Part shown: positions 1 to 11,177 of the stretch, piece by piece | Position numbering within the stretch: the first letter of the stretch is position 1 | Layout: every line of letters starts with the position of its first letter | Source of the DNA: JAVVHH01 sp963835135 | GTDB lineage: Bacteria; Pseudomonadota; Alphaproteobacteria; Acetobacterales; Acetobacteraceae | Assembly: GCA_963835135.1 (NCBI GenBank) | Contig: CAWIEF010000002.1 | Location: 558,001 to 622,000, forward strand | Direction: 5' to 3' | Length of the DNA stretch: 64,000 nt | The notes under the pieces: model-generated | Database searches by the model: none | What the model saw: the letters and a program-made list of their open reading frames with translations, nothing else | Told to the model about the DNA's origin: nothing | Translations under genes and position numbers: made by a program

Positions 1-1
1 C

Positions 2-1051
2 TGGCTCGCCGACCGGGGCCTCGATGCCGCCCTGATCGGCACCGTGCTGGGACTGGCATCGCTGGCCCGGGTCGTCACGGTGCCGGCGTGGGGTTGGGCC
101 GCGGACCGGCTCGGGCATCCCCGCGCTTCGCTGTTCGCGGCAGCGACGGTCGCCGCATGCTGCGCCTGGATGCTGACGATCGCACCCGGCACGCCGGCCA
201 TCGCCATGTCCGTCGTGGCCGGCGGCATCGCGGCGTCGGCCCTCACCCCGCTGTGCGATGCGTTCACCCTCGCCTTCGCCGCCGCAGGCCGGCTGGAGTA
301 TGGCCGCACCCGCGCCTGGGGCTCGGTGGCCTACATGCTGGCCACGGCTGCCGCCGGCGCCATGCTCGGCCGCTTCGGAAGCGCGGTCGTGCCGGGGTTG
401 CTGACCGCGGGCTATGCCGCCGCAGCCCTCCTGACCGTCGCGCTGCCGCGGCCGCCCCCGAGCCGACCCGCGCCGCATCGTTTGGTCGTGGCCCCGCTCG
501 GCCGCGCCTTCGGCGCCGCGTTGATCGCCACGGCGCTGACCCAGGGCTCGCATGCGGCCTATTACGCGTTCGCCAGCCTGCACTGGCGCGCCGCGGGGAT
601 CGGCGATTCCGTGATCGGACTGCTGATCGCAGAAGGCATCGTCGCCGAGATCGCGCTCTTCCTGTGGGGCCGCCAGCTCGTCGATCGGCTCGGCCCGGCG
701 CGGTTGACCGGCCTGGCCGCCTGCGCCTGCCTGCTGCGCTGGACGCTGACCGCGCTGTTCACCTGGGTCCCGTTGCTGGCAGCGATCCAGCTCCTCCACG
801 CCGCGACATTCGCCTGCCAGCATCTCTCCAACATGCTGGTCCTGCGCACCGTCCCTGCGTCGCGCGCTGCCTTCGCGCAGACGGTGCTCGCGTCGATCGG
901 CTTCTCCGCCCCGACCGGGATGATGATCTGGCTGGTCGGCCGGCTATACGGATCGTGGCACGGTTACGTGTTCCTGCTCATGGGCGCCGTCGGTGGAGCC
1001 GCACTCTTGGTCGTCCCGCGTTTACCGTTCCCAAAGAAAGTCCGGCTATAA
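2..1051 (+). CDS. MFS transporter, 5' end cut by window
   Basis: This is the C-terminal part (about 350 residues) of a major facilitator superfamily permease, an inner-membrane secondary transporter. The frame is open from base 2, so the true start lies upstream of the window. The visible protein is a run of hydrophobic segments separated by short basic loops such as DRLGHPR and GRQLVDRLGP, which fit the MFS cytoplasmic loops. The overall pattern resembles the MFS_1-like (HcaT/phenylpropionate permease) group. The substrate cannot be read from the sequence. The acyltransferase gene follows about 50 bases downstream on the same strand. Confidence 0.8.
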   Translation, partial: WLADRGLDAALIGTVLGLASLARVVTVPAWGWAADRLGHPRASLFAAATVAACCAWMLTIAPGTPAIAMSVVAGGIAASALTPLCDAFTLAFAAAGRLEYGRTRAWGSVAYMLATAAAGAMLGRFGSAVVPGLLTAGYAAAALLTVALPRPPPSRPAPHRLVVAPLGRAFGAALIATALTQGSHAAYYAFASLHWRAAGIGDSVIGLLIAEGIVAEIALFLWGRQLVDRLGPARLTGLAACACLLRWTLTALFTWVPLLAAIQLLHAATFACQHLSNMLVLRTVPASRAAFAQTVLASIGFSAPTGMMIWLVGRLYGSWHGYVFLLMGAVGGAALLVVPRLPFPKKVRL

Positions 1052-1101
1052 CGATCGCCAGGGACTCAGGGGTTTTCTTGAAACTGGTAAACCGTCCGGC
1101 G

Positions 1102-2070
1102 ATGGACCGATCGCCCAAGCTGATGTCGCTGCAATACATCCGCGCGGTCGGCGCAATCATGGTCGTGTTGTGGCATACCGGTTGGACGCGGTCCTTTGTC
1201 GGGCAAAGCGGTGTCGATCTCTTCTTCATTGTCTCCGGCTTCGTCATGATGCTGGTGTCCGGGCGGGAACGCTCGCCGCTTCGGTTCGCCGTGTCGAGGT
1301 GGACACGCATCGTCCCGCTTTATTGGGCAGTGACCTTCGTGGCCGCTTTCCTGGACCATCCGCCCGCGACGAAGCTGATAACATCCCTGCTGTTCTGGCC
1401 CGCCAGTCCATACCCGGTCGTCATTCAAGGATGGAGCCTTAATCTCGAGATGGCCTACTACGCGTTGTTCGCCGTGGCACTCGTCGGACCGATACGATGG
1501 CGCGTCCCGATCCTCGCGGTGGCGATCGGTGTGCTCTGCGTTGTCCTGCCGGTGCTCCTTCCGCCCTCCCGGCCATTGCAGGCGTTGTCCGACCCGCTCG
1601 CGGTCGAATTCCTGGCGGGGGCTGCGCTTTACGTAGCCTGGGTCCGCGGCGCCGTGCCGGCCGGCGCGGGCGCTTGGCTTCTTCTCCTCGCCGGCGGGTT
1701 GGCACTCGGGGCGACACATTTCTTGGGGGGCGGGGCGGAAGGTTGGTTCCGCGTCGCCGCTTGGGGCATTCCGGCACTCGCGATCGTGACAGGCTGCCTC
1801 GGCATCGAGCGGAGCGGACACCTGCCCCGACTTCCGCTGCTCGGGGCGTTGGGCGAGGCCTCCTACTCCATTTATCTCACCCATGTCGTTGCGATGAGTT
1901 TCGTCGCTGGGCCGCTCCATAGGCTTTGGGCGCCGATTGCGGTCTCGATCGCGCTCCCCTACACATGCGCCATCGGGTGGGCCGTGTATCGCGGATTCGA
2001 GTTGCCGCTCCACCATCTGTCGAAACGAACCATCCGTTCGATCTGGGTCAAGGACCTGACGCCGAGCTGA
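1102..2070 (+). CDS. Acyltransferase 3 family membrane protein
   Basis: This 322-residue protein resembles the acyltransferase 3 (OafA/YrhL) family. These integral inner-membrane enzymes transfer acyl groups, often acetyl, to sugars of surface polysaccharides or other extracytoplasmic acceptors. The N-terminus has the family pattern LQYIRAVGAIMVVLWHT, with the conserved Arg and His, followed by GVDLFFIVSGFVM. About ten hydrophobic segments follow, and a family-like SYSIYLTHV stretch lies near the C-terminus. I chose the ATG at 1102; ATG 1123 and a TTG at 1078 (preceded by AGGGG) are alternatives. The acceptor is unknown. The dTDP-rhamnose cluster lies 50 kb away, so no link can be claimed. 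It converges on the FUSC gene with a 2-base gap. Confidence 0.8.
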   Translation: MDRSPKLMSLQYIRAVGAIMVVLWHTGWTRSFVGQSGVDLFFIVSGFVMMLVSGRERSPLRFAVSRWTRIVPLYWAVTFVAAFLDHPPATKLITSLLFWPASPYPVVIQGWSLNLEMAYYALFAVALVGPIRWRVPILAVAIGVLCVVLPVLLPPSRPLQALSDPLAVEFLAGAALYVAWVRGAVPAGAGAWLLLLAGGLALGATHFLGGGAEGWFRVAAWGIPALAIVTGCLGIERSGHLPRLPLLGALGEASYSIYLTHVVAMSFVAGPLHRLWAPIAVSIALPYTCAIGWAVYRGFELPLHHLSKRTIRSIWVKDLTPS

Positions 2071-2072
2071 AA

Positions 2073-4130
2073 TCAGCCGGCGCTGGCCCGCATCGCGCCA
2101 TCGATCAGCGCCAGTTGCCGGGCAATACGGCCCAGCGGACCGTCGCTCGGATCGGCCGGGACCGGCGCGGGAAGCGCGGTGCCCGTCTTCAGCGCCGCAA
2201 AGGACGCGGCTAGCCAGCTCCGCCAGACCCCGATCTCCGCCAACCCCGCCAAGCCCGGTGCGTGCTGCAGGGCCGCCAGCCGCCCCGCCACGCGGCGCAG
2301 CGCCGCGTCGGCGACCATCGCGACCTGCAGTTCGCGATCGGACGCGTGACCCGGCTCCTGCAATGCCCGCGACAGCGTTGTCTCCAGATTGTTGCTTGCG
2401 AGTCCCGCCGCCCGGCGCGCGCCATCCGCCGACCCGGTCGGCTGCTCGCCCATAAGTGTCGCCAGTTCGGCCTCCGCATATGCGCCATGCGCCTCGATTG
2501 CGGTCAGCAGGTCACCACGGACCCGCGCCGGCTCCCAACTCGGCCAGAGCAGCAGGCCGCCGAGAACGGCCATGACCCCACCCGCGAGGGTGTAGGCGGC
2601 GCGGTAAAACGCGATGGCGAGTTCGCCGGTCCCGGGCTGGCCCAATTCCGACAGCAGCACGATCAGCGGCGTCAGGGCGGCCATGAAGAACCCGAAGCTG
2701 ACCCGCCGCACCGCAAACGCGATGATCGCGAGCGGAAACACGAACGCCGCAATCAAGGTCGTGCTGTGGACGAAGATCGACAGGGCCGCCGCGATGAAAC
2801 CGCCTAGGACAGTGCCGCCGACCCGCTCGAGCGCCCGTTGCCAGGTCACCGCAAAGAACGGCTGCAGCGTCAGGATCAGCGTGATGGTCAACCAATGCGC
2901 GTACCGCGCTCCGACCGGCAGCGTGATCAGCAACGCCGGCAGCGCGACTGCGGTGGCCCGTACGGCATGGCGGAGCGACGCCGAGCTCCAGCGTAGATTG
3001 GCGCGCAAGGGGCCGGCGAGACGGATCAGGACCGGTATGCGGTCCGCGCTGCTGGCTCCCTCGACCGTCCGGCCTTCCGGCGTCGTCATCAGCGCCGCCA
3101 CCCGCAGGGCGGAGACGAGCGAGCCCGTGACTTCGGCCAGCGGGCCCGTCCCGCCGGCCCGCTCGATCTCGCCGAACAGCCGCAAGAACATGGCGCGAAG
3201 CGCCGGGTCGTCGGCACGGTCGGCGGTGATGCCGTCGGCGATGCCGGCCAGCGCCAAGCGCAGGGCAGGCAGCATCGGCCGCGCTGCGTGGCCCAACCCG
3301 GCGTCCCCGTGTTCCAGGATGTCAGATAGGGCGATGATCGTACCGAATATCTGGTCGGCCGCCTCCACCTGGATGATGAGTGCGTTGCCGCGTGGGCCGC
3401 CCTGGCCTCGGCTGCGCAGGATGTCCATCAGCTCGACCCGTGCGGCCTCGAGCCCGTCGCGCACGTAGCGCCGGTGTCCGCGTGCGTGCGCGGCCCAATC
3501 CGCTGCCGCGACGTCCGCGACCTGCTCGGATAGGTCGGCGGCGAGCATGCCGATCCGCTGATACACGTTCGCCGTGGCGGTGCGCGCCGGCAGGAAGGGA
3601 TGCAGCCGCCAGATGGCGAGGCTGAGCAGCAACGCCCACAGCGACCCGGCGCCGAACAGCGCGGCCAGCATCGCCGCCGTGCCCAGGTCTTCGCCGCGAT
3701 CCAGCGCCAAAATGGCGACCACGGTCAGCAGATTGCCCACCTGCATGGCCACGGGGCCCCAAGCGCGCGCGAACATGCTGCCGAACACCCAGACTGCCCC
3801 GCCGACCGCGCCCGCGACCACGCCGTGCGCGCGGAGCAGGCTGAACAGCAGCACGGCCAACGAGCCGAGGATCGCGAAAGAGAACAGCGCGGGCAGGCGC
3901 CGCCGGATCGGTCCGCCCGGGTCGCACAGGCAGGTGAGCAGCGAGCCCAGGCCGACCGCGGCCAGGGCCGGGATGCCGAGCCATTCTGTCACCGTCACCA
4001 CGACGGCGACGGCCAACGCCGCCCGCACGCCCTCGGCGATACTGACGGCGCGGAAGTCGAGGCTGAGGGGAAGGTGACCCAGGTCCGCGTCTGGCCCCGC
4101 GCGGAGCCAGACAGGTAGACCTATGCGCAT
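2073..4130 (-). CDS. FUSC family membrane protein (YccS/AaeB-like)
   Basis: This 685-residue protein has two hydrophobic blocks of about six transmembrane segments each (roughly residues 30-180 and 390-530), separated by and followed by soluble helical regions. That is the layout of the FUSC/ArAE group (YccS, YhfK, the aromatic-acid exporter AaeB). Some members export aromatic carboxylic acids, but most are uncharacterised, so the substrate is not assigned. The gene lies downstream of acnA on the same strand, separated only by a 102-base inverted repeat. No clear Shine-Dalgarno sequence precedes the start at 4130, so an internal start a few dozen codons in is possible. Confidence 0.75.
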   Translation of the reverse strand: MRIGLPVWLRAGPDADLGHLPLSLDFRAVSIAEGVRAALAVAVVVTVTEWLGIPALAAVGLGSLLTCLCDPGGPIRRRLPALFSFAILGSLAVLLFSLLRAHGVVAGAVGGAVWVFGSMFARAWGPVAMQVGNLLTVVAILALDRGEDLGTAAMLAALFGAGSLWALLLSLAIWRLHPFLPARTATANVYQRIGMLAADLSEQVADVAAADWAAHARGHRRYVRDGLEAARVELMDILRSRGQGGPRGNALIIQVEAADQIFGTIIALSDILEHGDAGLGHAARPMLPALRLALAGIADGITADRADDPALRAMFLRLFGEIERAGGTGPLAEVTGSLVSALRVAALMTTPEGRTVEGASSADRIPVLIRLAGPLRANLRWSSASLRHAVRATAVALPALLITLPVGARYAHWLTITLILTLQPFFAVTWQRALERVGGTVLGGFIAAALSIFVHSTTLIAAFVFPLAIIAFAVRRVSFGFFMAALTPLIVLLSELGQPGTGELAIAFYRAAYTLAGGVMAVLGGLLLWPSWEPARVRGDLLTAIEAHGAYAEAELATLMGEQPTGSADGARRAAGLASNNLETTLSRALQEPGHASDRELQVAMVADAALRRVAGRLAALQHAPGLAGLAEIGVWRSWLAASFAALKTGTALPAPVPADPSDGPLGRIARQLALIDGAMRASAG

Positions 4131-4232
4131 GAGAGACTGTCACCCCCACGCCCGACCCGGAGGTCCATGACGCCAGGCCAGTGTTCGCTTGGCGTGGACC
4201 CCCGGGTCGAGCCCGGGGGTGACGCAGTCTCC
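4131..4232. repeat. Imperfect inverted repeat filling the acnA-FUSC gap (REP-like/terminator)
   Basis: The two arms are imperfect reverse complements. The left arm begins GAGACTGTCACCCCC and the right arm ends GGGGGTGACGCAGTCTCC. They meet at a short loop around CCAGTGTTCG near 4178-4188. The right arm itself contains the palindrome GACCCCCGGGTCGAGCCCGGGGGT. The element occupies essentially all of the space between the acnA stop (4235) and the FUSC start (4130). It could fold into a long hairpin at the 3' end of acnA mRNA. Similar GTCACCCCCGGG palindromes are scattered in many alphaproteobacterial genomes. It has no T-run, so it may stabilise or process RNA rather than simply terminate it. 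Confidence 0.75.
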
Positions 4233-4234
4233 AG

Positions 4235-6928
<2,694 letters not shown>

Positions 6929-7001
6929 CGCGTCTGCCCTCTCGTTCGCTGCTGCAGTATCTAGCCCCGGTACCCCATGGCGTCCACCGGATCAGACCCG
7001 A

Positions 7002-7007
7002 TAAGAT
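7002..7007 (+). promoter_or_regulatory. Possible -10 box just upstream of ccmA start
   Basis: The hexamer TAAGAT ends 6 bases before the ccmA ATG (7014). No good Shine-Dalgarno sequence lies between them. If it is used as a -10 element, the transcript would begin at or next to the start codon (leaderless). No convincing -35 box is visible, so this is tentative. Confidence 0.3.
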
Positions 7008-7013
7008 GGCTGC

Positions 7014-7604
7014 ATGGGCGGGAATGGGGGTTCGGGTCTGGCGGTGGCCGGTGTTGCGGCGTTCCGCGGCGAACGCCTCGTGCTGCGCGACGTGGCGTTC
7101 CACGTCCCGCTGGGCGGCGCGATGCTGCTGCTCGGCGCAAACGGCTCGGGCAAGAGCACGTTGCTCCGTGTCTTGGCCGGGCTGAAACGGCCGGATGCCG
7201 GCACGGTCTGCTGGAACGGCGTCGATATGGTCGACGACCCGGGCCCGGTCGCCTATCTCGGCCATCTCGACGCGATCAAGCTCAGCCTGACCGTCGCCGA
7301 AAACCTCCGTATCGCGGGCGTGCCGCTCGACCCGGCACTGGCCGCGATGGATCTGGAGGCGCTGCGCGACCTGCCCGGCCGCCTGCTTTCCGCCGGCCAG
7401 CGCCGTCGGCTCGCGCTGGCACGCCTCGCCCTTTGCCCGCCGGGGGGCCTCTGGCTGCTCGACGAACCCACGCTCGGCCTGGACGCCGCGTCCGTCGCCC
7501 GCCTCGGCGCGCTGCTCGCGGCGCACCGGCACGCGGGCGGCGTCATCGTCACCGCGACGCATCTGCCGCTGCCGCTGGACGGCGTGTCGGAGTTGCGTTT
7601 GTGA
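7014..7604 (+). CDS. ccmA: Haem exporter ATP-binding subunit CcmA
   Basis: This 196-residue ABC ATPase has Walker A GANGSGKST (about residue 40), a degenerate signature LLSAGQRRRLALARL, and Walker B LWLLDEPTLGLD. The small size and the following CcmB-like permease identify it as CcmA of the system I cytochrome c maturation pathway. CcmAB power release of haem-loaded CcmE from CcmC at the inner membrane. The stop codon overlaps the ccmB GTG start. No ccmC-ccmI genes follow, so the rest of the pathway must lie elsewhere. Confidence 0.93.
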   Translation: MGGNGGSGLAVAGVAAFRGERLVLRDVAFHVPLGGAMLLLGANGSGKSTLLRVLAGLKRPDAGTVCWNGVDMVDDPGPVAYLGHLDAIKLSLTVAENLRIAGVPLDPALAAMDLEALRDLPGRLLSAGQRRRLALARLALCPPGGLWLLDEPTLGLDAASVARLGALLAAHRHAGGVIVTATHLPLPLDGVSELRL

Positions 7605-8266
7605 GCATGGCGGGGGCGCTGCTGCGCCGCGAGTTGCTCCTCTCGATGCGGCACGGCGCCGACACCATGGCAGCGCTGCTGTTCTTCGTGCTGGTCGGTG
7701 CGCTGTTCCCGCTCGCCATCGGCCCGGCCCCGGATGTGCTGGCGCGGCTTGCCCCGGGCATCGTCTGGGTGGGCGCGCTGCTGGCCGCGTTGCTGCCGCT
7801 GGATCGCCTGTTCGGCGCCGACCTCGAGGACGGCACGCTCGACCAACTCCTCCTCTGCGGCCTGCCGGCGATCGCCGTGGCCGCGGTCAAAGCCGCCGCA
7901 CACTGGCTCGTCACCGGCCTGCCTCTGTTGCTGGCCGCCGGCCCGCTGGCCATCATGCTGCAGATGCCGCCGGTCTCGGTCCCGGTGCTGCTGCTCGCGC
8001 TGCTGCCCGGCACGCTGGCGCTGTCGCTGCTGGGCACGATGGGGGCCGCCATCGTCCTCGGCGCCCGCCGCGGCGGCGTCCTGCTTCCCTTGCTGGTGCT
8101 GCCGCTTGCCACCCCCGTGCTGATCTTCGGCGCCGCCGCCGGCGACGCCGCCAGCACCGGGCTCTCACCCCGCCCGCATCTGCTGTTGCTGCTCGCCGTC
8201 CTGTGCGCGTCTCTTCCGCTCTGCCTCGCTGCTGCCGGCGCGGCGCTGCGCAACGCGGCGGAATGA
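7601..8266 (+). CDS. ccmB: Haem exporter membrane subunit CcmB
   Basis: This protein of about 221 residues has six hydrophobic segments and the conserved N-terminal pattern ALLRRELLLSMRHGADTM, typical of CcmB (about 220 residues). It is the membrane partner of CcmA in cytochrome c maturation. A GTG at 7601 overlaps the ccmA stop in a GTGA arrangement that suggests translational coupling. The ATG at 7607 is the alternative start. Downstream is not ccmC but a decayed Uma2 gene and the convergent dehydrogenase gene. Confidence 0.92.
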   Translation: MSMAGALLRRELLLSMRHGADTMAALLFFVLVGALFPLAIGPAPDVLARLAPGIVWVGALLAALLPLDRLFGADLEDGTLDQLLLCGLPAIAVAAVKAAAHWLVTGLPLLLAAGPLAIMLQMPPVSVPVLLLALLPGTLALSLLGTMGAAIVLGARRGGVLLPLLVLPLATPVLIFGAAAGDAASTGLSPRPHLLLLLAVLCASLPLCLAAAGAALRNAAE

Positions 8267-8281
8267 TGCTATGCTCTTCCC

Positions 8282-8498
8282 ATGAACGTCAGCGTCCGCA
8301 TCCCGAGCATGACGCGCGAAAATCCTCCGGTATGTAATCGTGGACCATGCCGGACCAGATCTGGCCGTCTACGCGCGCGCTGATGGTGACAGCGATTGGA
8401 CCGCGACGGTCTGCCTGGCCGGAGAGACGCTGTCCATGCCCGAGATCGGGATTGAACTTCCCGTCGACGACATTTTCGCCGGGATCACCTTCGACTAG
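8282..8498 (+). pseudogene. Uma2-family endonuclease remnant with internal deletion
   Basis: Two separated pieces of a Uma2 (DUF820) nuclease-fold protein sit side by side in different frames. From ATG 8282 the frame reads MNVSVRIPSMTRE, which resembles the N-terminus of these proteins. From about 8319 another frame reads KILRYVIVDHAGPDLAVYAR and then MPEIGIELPVDDIFAGITFD before the TAG at 8496. That is the usual family C-terminus. Intact members have roughly 180-200 residues; here only about 13 plus 60 survive, so the catalytic middle is gone. The last bases overlap the convergent dehydrogenase stop. Assignment is by motif recall, not by search. Confidence 0.7.
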
Positions 8499-9370
8499 CG
8501 CGTCGGCCGCGGCGGATCGACGGAGTAGTCGTAGAAGCCGCGCCCTGTCTTCCGCCCGTACCAACCGGCCTCGACATACTTCACCAGCAACGGGCAGGGC
8601 CGATACTTGCTGTCGGACATGCCCTCGTAGAGCACCTGCATCACCGACAGGCACGTATCCAGCCCGATGAAGTCGGCGAGCTCCAGCGGGCCCATTTTGT
8701 GCGCCGCTCCGAGCTTCAGCGCGGTGTCGATCGCCTCGATGGAGCCCACGCCCTCGAACAGCGCGTAGATCGCCTCGTTGATCATCGGGACGAGGATGCG
8801 GTTGAGCGTGAAGGCCGGGAAGTCCTCTGAGACCGACACCGTCTTCCCGAGCCGCTCCGCCAGCTCCTGCACTGCATCGAACGTCGCCTGATCCGTCGCG
8901 ATGCCGCGGATGATCTCGACGAGCTTCATCATCGGGACCGGGTTCATGAAATGCATGCCCACGAACTGCCCGGGACGGTCGGTGCTGGCGGCCAGGCGCG
9001 TGATGCTGATCGAGCTGGTGTTGCTCGCCAGCACGCAGTCCGCCCGGAGATGCGGCAGCAGCGCCTTATAGATCAGGACCTTGATGTCCTCTTTCTCAGT
9101 GGCTGCCTCGATCACCAGGTCTGCGTCAGCGAACGCGGCATAATCCGTCCCGGCGGTGATCCGCGCCAGCGCCGCATCCTTGTCGCTTGCGGTCACCACC
9201 GCCTTGGCGACCTGGCGCTCCATGTTCTTCCCGATCGACGCCCGCGCCTTGTCCAGCGCGTCCGGCTTGCTGTCCAACATGCGCACCGACAACCCGGCCA
9301 GCGCGCAGACATGCGAGATGCCGGAGCCCATCTGCCCGGCCCCGATCACCCCAACCGTCCGGATGGCCAA
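8495..9370 (-). CDS. 3-hydroxybutyryl-CoA (3-hydroxyacyl-CoA) dehydrogenase
   Basis: This 291-residue NAD(P)-dependent dehydrogenase oxidises 3-hydroxyacyl-CoA to 3-ketoacyl-CoA, or works in reverse in butyrate/PHB-type metabolism. The N-terminal Rossmann motif is GVIGAGQMGSGI. Family motifs SNTSSISIT and GMHFMNPVPMMKLVEII, with the catalytic His, follow, and the C-terminal domain ends KTGRGFYDY. The start is a TTG at 9370, two bases after the etfA stop. It gives the expected MAIRTVGVIGAG N-terminus, and no upstream in-frame alternative makes sense. It is the third gene of the etfB-etfA operon, so its redox chemistry is probably tied to acyl-CoA oxidation. Confidence 0.92.
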   Translation of the reverse strand: MAIRTVGVIGAGQMGSGISHVCALAGLSVRMLDSKPDALDKARASIGKNMERQVAKAVVTASDKDAALARITAGTDYAAFADADLVIEAATEKEDIKVLIYKALLPHLRADCVLASNTSSISITRLAASTDRPGQFVGMHFMNPVPMMKLVEIIRGIATDQATFDAVQELAERLGKTVSVSEDFPAFTLNRILVPMINEAIYALFEGVGSIEAIDTALKLGAAHKMGPLELADFIGLDTCLSVMQVLYEGMSDSKYRPCPLLVKYVEAGWYGRKTGRGFYDYSVDPPRPTR

Positions 9371-9372
9371 AG

Positions 9373-10311
9373 TTAGGCGGCCTTTTCCAGCTCGGACTTC
9401 AGCTCCGGCAGTATGGTGAACAGGTCGCCGACCAGGCCGTAATCGGCCACCTGGAAGATCGGCGCCTCCTCGTCCTTGTTGATGGCGACGATCACCTTGC
9501 TGTCCTTCATCCCCGCCAGATGCTGGATCGCGCCGGAGATGCCGATGGCAATATACAGATCGGGGGCCACGATCTTGCCGGTCTGGCCCACCTGATAGTC
9601 GTTCGGCACGAACCCGGCATCCACCGCGGCCCGCGACGCGCCCACCGCCGCACCCAGGCGATCGGCGATCGGGTCGATCAACTTGAAATTGTCGCCGTTC
9701 TGCATCCCGCGCCCGCCGGACACCACCACGCGGGCCGCCGTCAGCTCCGGCCGCTCGCTCTTGCTCAGCTCGGACGAGACGTATTTCGAGGTCGCCGGCG
9801 CATCCTGGCCTTGCACCGCCTCGATGGTAGCCGACCCGCCCTCTTCGGCCACAGGGTCGAACGACGCGGCGCGCACGGTGATGATCTTCTTGGCATCCGA
9901 CGACACCACGGTGGCCAGGGCATTGCCCGCATAGATCGGCCGCACGAACGTGTTCGCGTCGACGACGTCGGAAATGTCGCTGATGGGCTGGCTGTCGAGC
10001 AGGGCCGCGACCCGGGGCATCACGTTCTTGCCCGTCGCCGTTGCGGCCGCGAAGATATGGTCGTGGTGTGCGGCCATGCCGGCGATCAGGGCCGCGAACG
10101 GCTCGGCAAGGGCATGCTCGTAGGCCGCGGCGTCAGCCACGTGAACCTTCGTCACCCCGGCGAGCTTGGCCGCCGCCGCCGCCGCGTCGCCGACGTTCAA
10201 GCCGACGATCAGCGCGTGCACCTCGCCGAGCTTGGCCGCGGCCGTCACCGCACTGCGCGACGGCTGCTTGATCTTGCCGTCCTCATGGTCGAGCAGGACG
10301 AGAGAGGCCAT
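9373..10311 (-). CDS. etfA: Electron transfer flavoprotein alpha subunit
   Basis: This 312-residue EtfA is the FAD-binding subunit of the electron transfer flavoprotein, which carries electrons from acyl-CoA dehydrogenases to ETF-ubiquinone oxidoreductase. The C-terminal FAD domain shows SGGRGMQNG, GASRAAVDAGFVPNDYQVGQTG and AIGISGAIQHLAGM, all family hallmarks. The start MASLVLLDHEDG at 10311 overlaps the etfB stop by one base (TAATG), implying coupling. The two subunits form a soluble heterodimer. Length and order etfB-etfA are standard. Confidence 0.96.
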   Translation of the reverse strand: MASLVLLDHEDGKIKQPSRSAVTAAAKLGEVHALIVGLNVGDAAAAAAKLAGVTKVHVADAAAYEHALAEPFAALIAGMAAHHDHIFAAATATGKNVMPRVAALLDSQPISDISDVVDANTFVRPIYAGNALATVVSSDAKKIITVRAASFDPVAEEGGSATIEAVQGQDAPATSKYVSSELSKSERPELTAARVVVSGGRGMQNGDNFKLIDPIADRLGAAVGASRAAVDAGFVPNDYQVGQTGKIVAPDLYIAIGISGAIQHLAGMKDSKVIVAINKDEEAPIFQVADYGLVGDLFTILPELKSELEKAA

Positions 10312-11060
10312 TAGATCACCTTCGCTTCGGTCTTGAGTTTCGCCACGAGTTCCGCGACCGAGCCGACCTTGACGCCGGCCTGCCGCTTCGGCGGCTCGCT
10401 GACCTTGATGGTCTTCAGCCGCGGCGCCGGGTCGACGCCGAGGTCGGCGGGCTTGATGGTCTCGATCGGCTTCTTGCGCGCTTTCATGATGTTCGGCAGC
10501 GACGCGTAGCGCGGCTCGTTGAGGCGCAAGTCCGTCGTCACGATGGCCGGCATCTGCAGTTCGATCGTCTCGAGCCCGCCATCCACCTCGCGGGTGACGA
10601 GCAGCGTCTCGCCTTCGGTGACGATCTTGCTGGCGAATGTGCCCTGAGGCCAGCCGAGCAGGGCGGCCAGCATCTGCCCGGTCGCGTTCATGTCGTCGTC
10701 GATCGCTTGCTTGCCCATGATCACGAGTTTGGGCTGTTCCTTGTCGACCAGCGCCTTCAACAGCTTGGCGACCGCGAGCGGCTGGAGTTCGGCATCGGTC
10801 TCGACCAGGATACCGCGGTCGGCGCCCATCGCGAGTGCCGTGCGGATCGTCTCGCTGCATTGCGCGATGCCCATGGAGACGGCCACGATCTCGGTCGCAA
10901 CGCCCTTCTCCTTGAGCCGGACCGCCTCCTCGACCGCGATCTCGTCGAATGGGTTCATCGACATCTTGACGCCCTGCGTCTCGACGCCGGACCCGTCGGC
11001 CTTCACGCGGACCTTCACATTATAGTCGACGACCCGCTTGACGGGCACGAGCAGCTTCAT
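10311..11060 (-). CDS. etfB: Electron transfer flavoprotein beta subunit
   Basis: This 249-residue EtfB starts MKLLVPVKRVVDYNVKVRVK, the usual beginning of the family. It carries the AMP-binding loop region MGADRGILVE and the signature-like block around VTREVDGGLETIELQMPAIVTTDLRLNEPRYASLP (residues about 165-200). It pairs with EtfA in electron transfer from flavin dehydrogenases. It is the first gene of a three-gene operon. A candidate promoter with a perfect TTGACA lies about 75 bases upstream on the same strand. Confidence 0.96.
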   Translation of the reverse strand: MKLLVPVKRVVDYNVKVRVKADGSGVETQGVKMSMNPFDEIAVEEAVRLKEKGVATEIVAVSMGIAQCSETIRTALAMGADRGILVETDAELQPLAVAKLLKALVDKEQPKLVIMGKQAIDDDMNATGQMLAALLGWPQGTFASKIVTEGETLLVTREVDGGLETIELQMPAIVTTDLRLNEPRYASLPNIMKARKKPIETIKPADLGVDPAPRLKTIKVSEPPKRQAGVKVGSVAELVAKLKTEAKVI

Positions 11061-11107
11061 GGGGCTCTTTCCAAGCTTCGTTCTGAATGGCGGTCAAACT
11101 TTGGCGT

Positions 11108-11136
11108 TGTGTGCAGCGGCGGAAACGTGCTGTCAA
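11108..11136 (-). promoter_or_regulatory. Candidate promoter of etfBA-hbd operon
   Basis: On the minus strand a perfect -35 TTGACA (11136 to 11131) is followed after 17 bases by CACACA, a poor -10. The heptamer GTTTGAC occurs again 39 bases closer to etfB (11099 to 11093). The pair could be tandem -35 boxes or a regulator site. Confidence 0.35.
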
Positions 11137-11177
11137 ACATAAGGACGGGTTTGCGCGTGGCCATGGGACCGCTTCGG

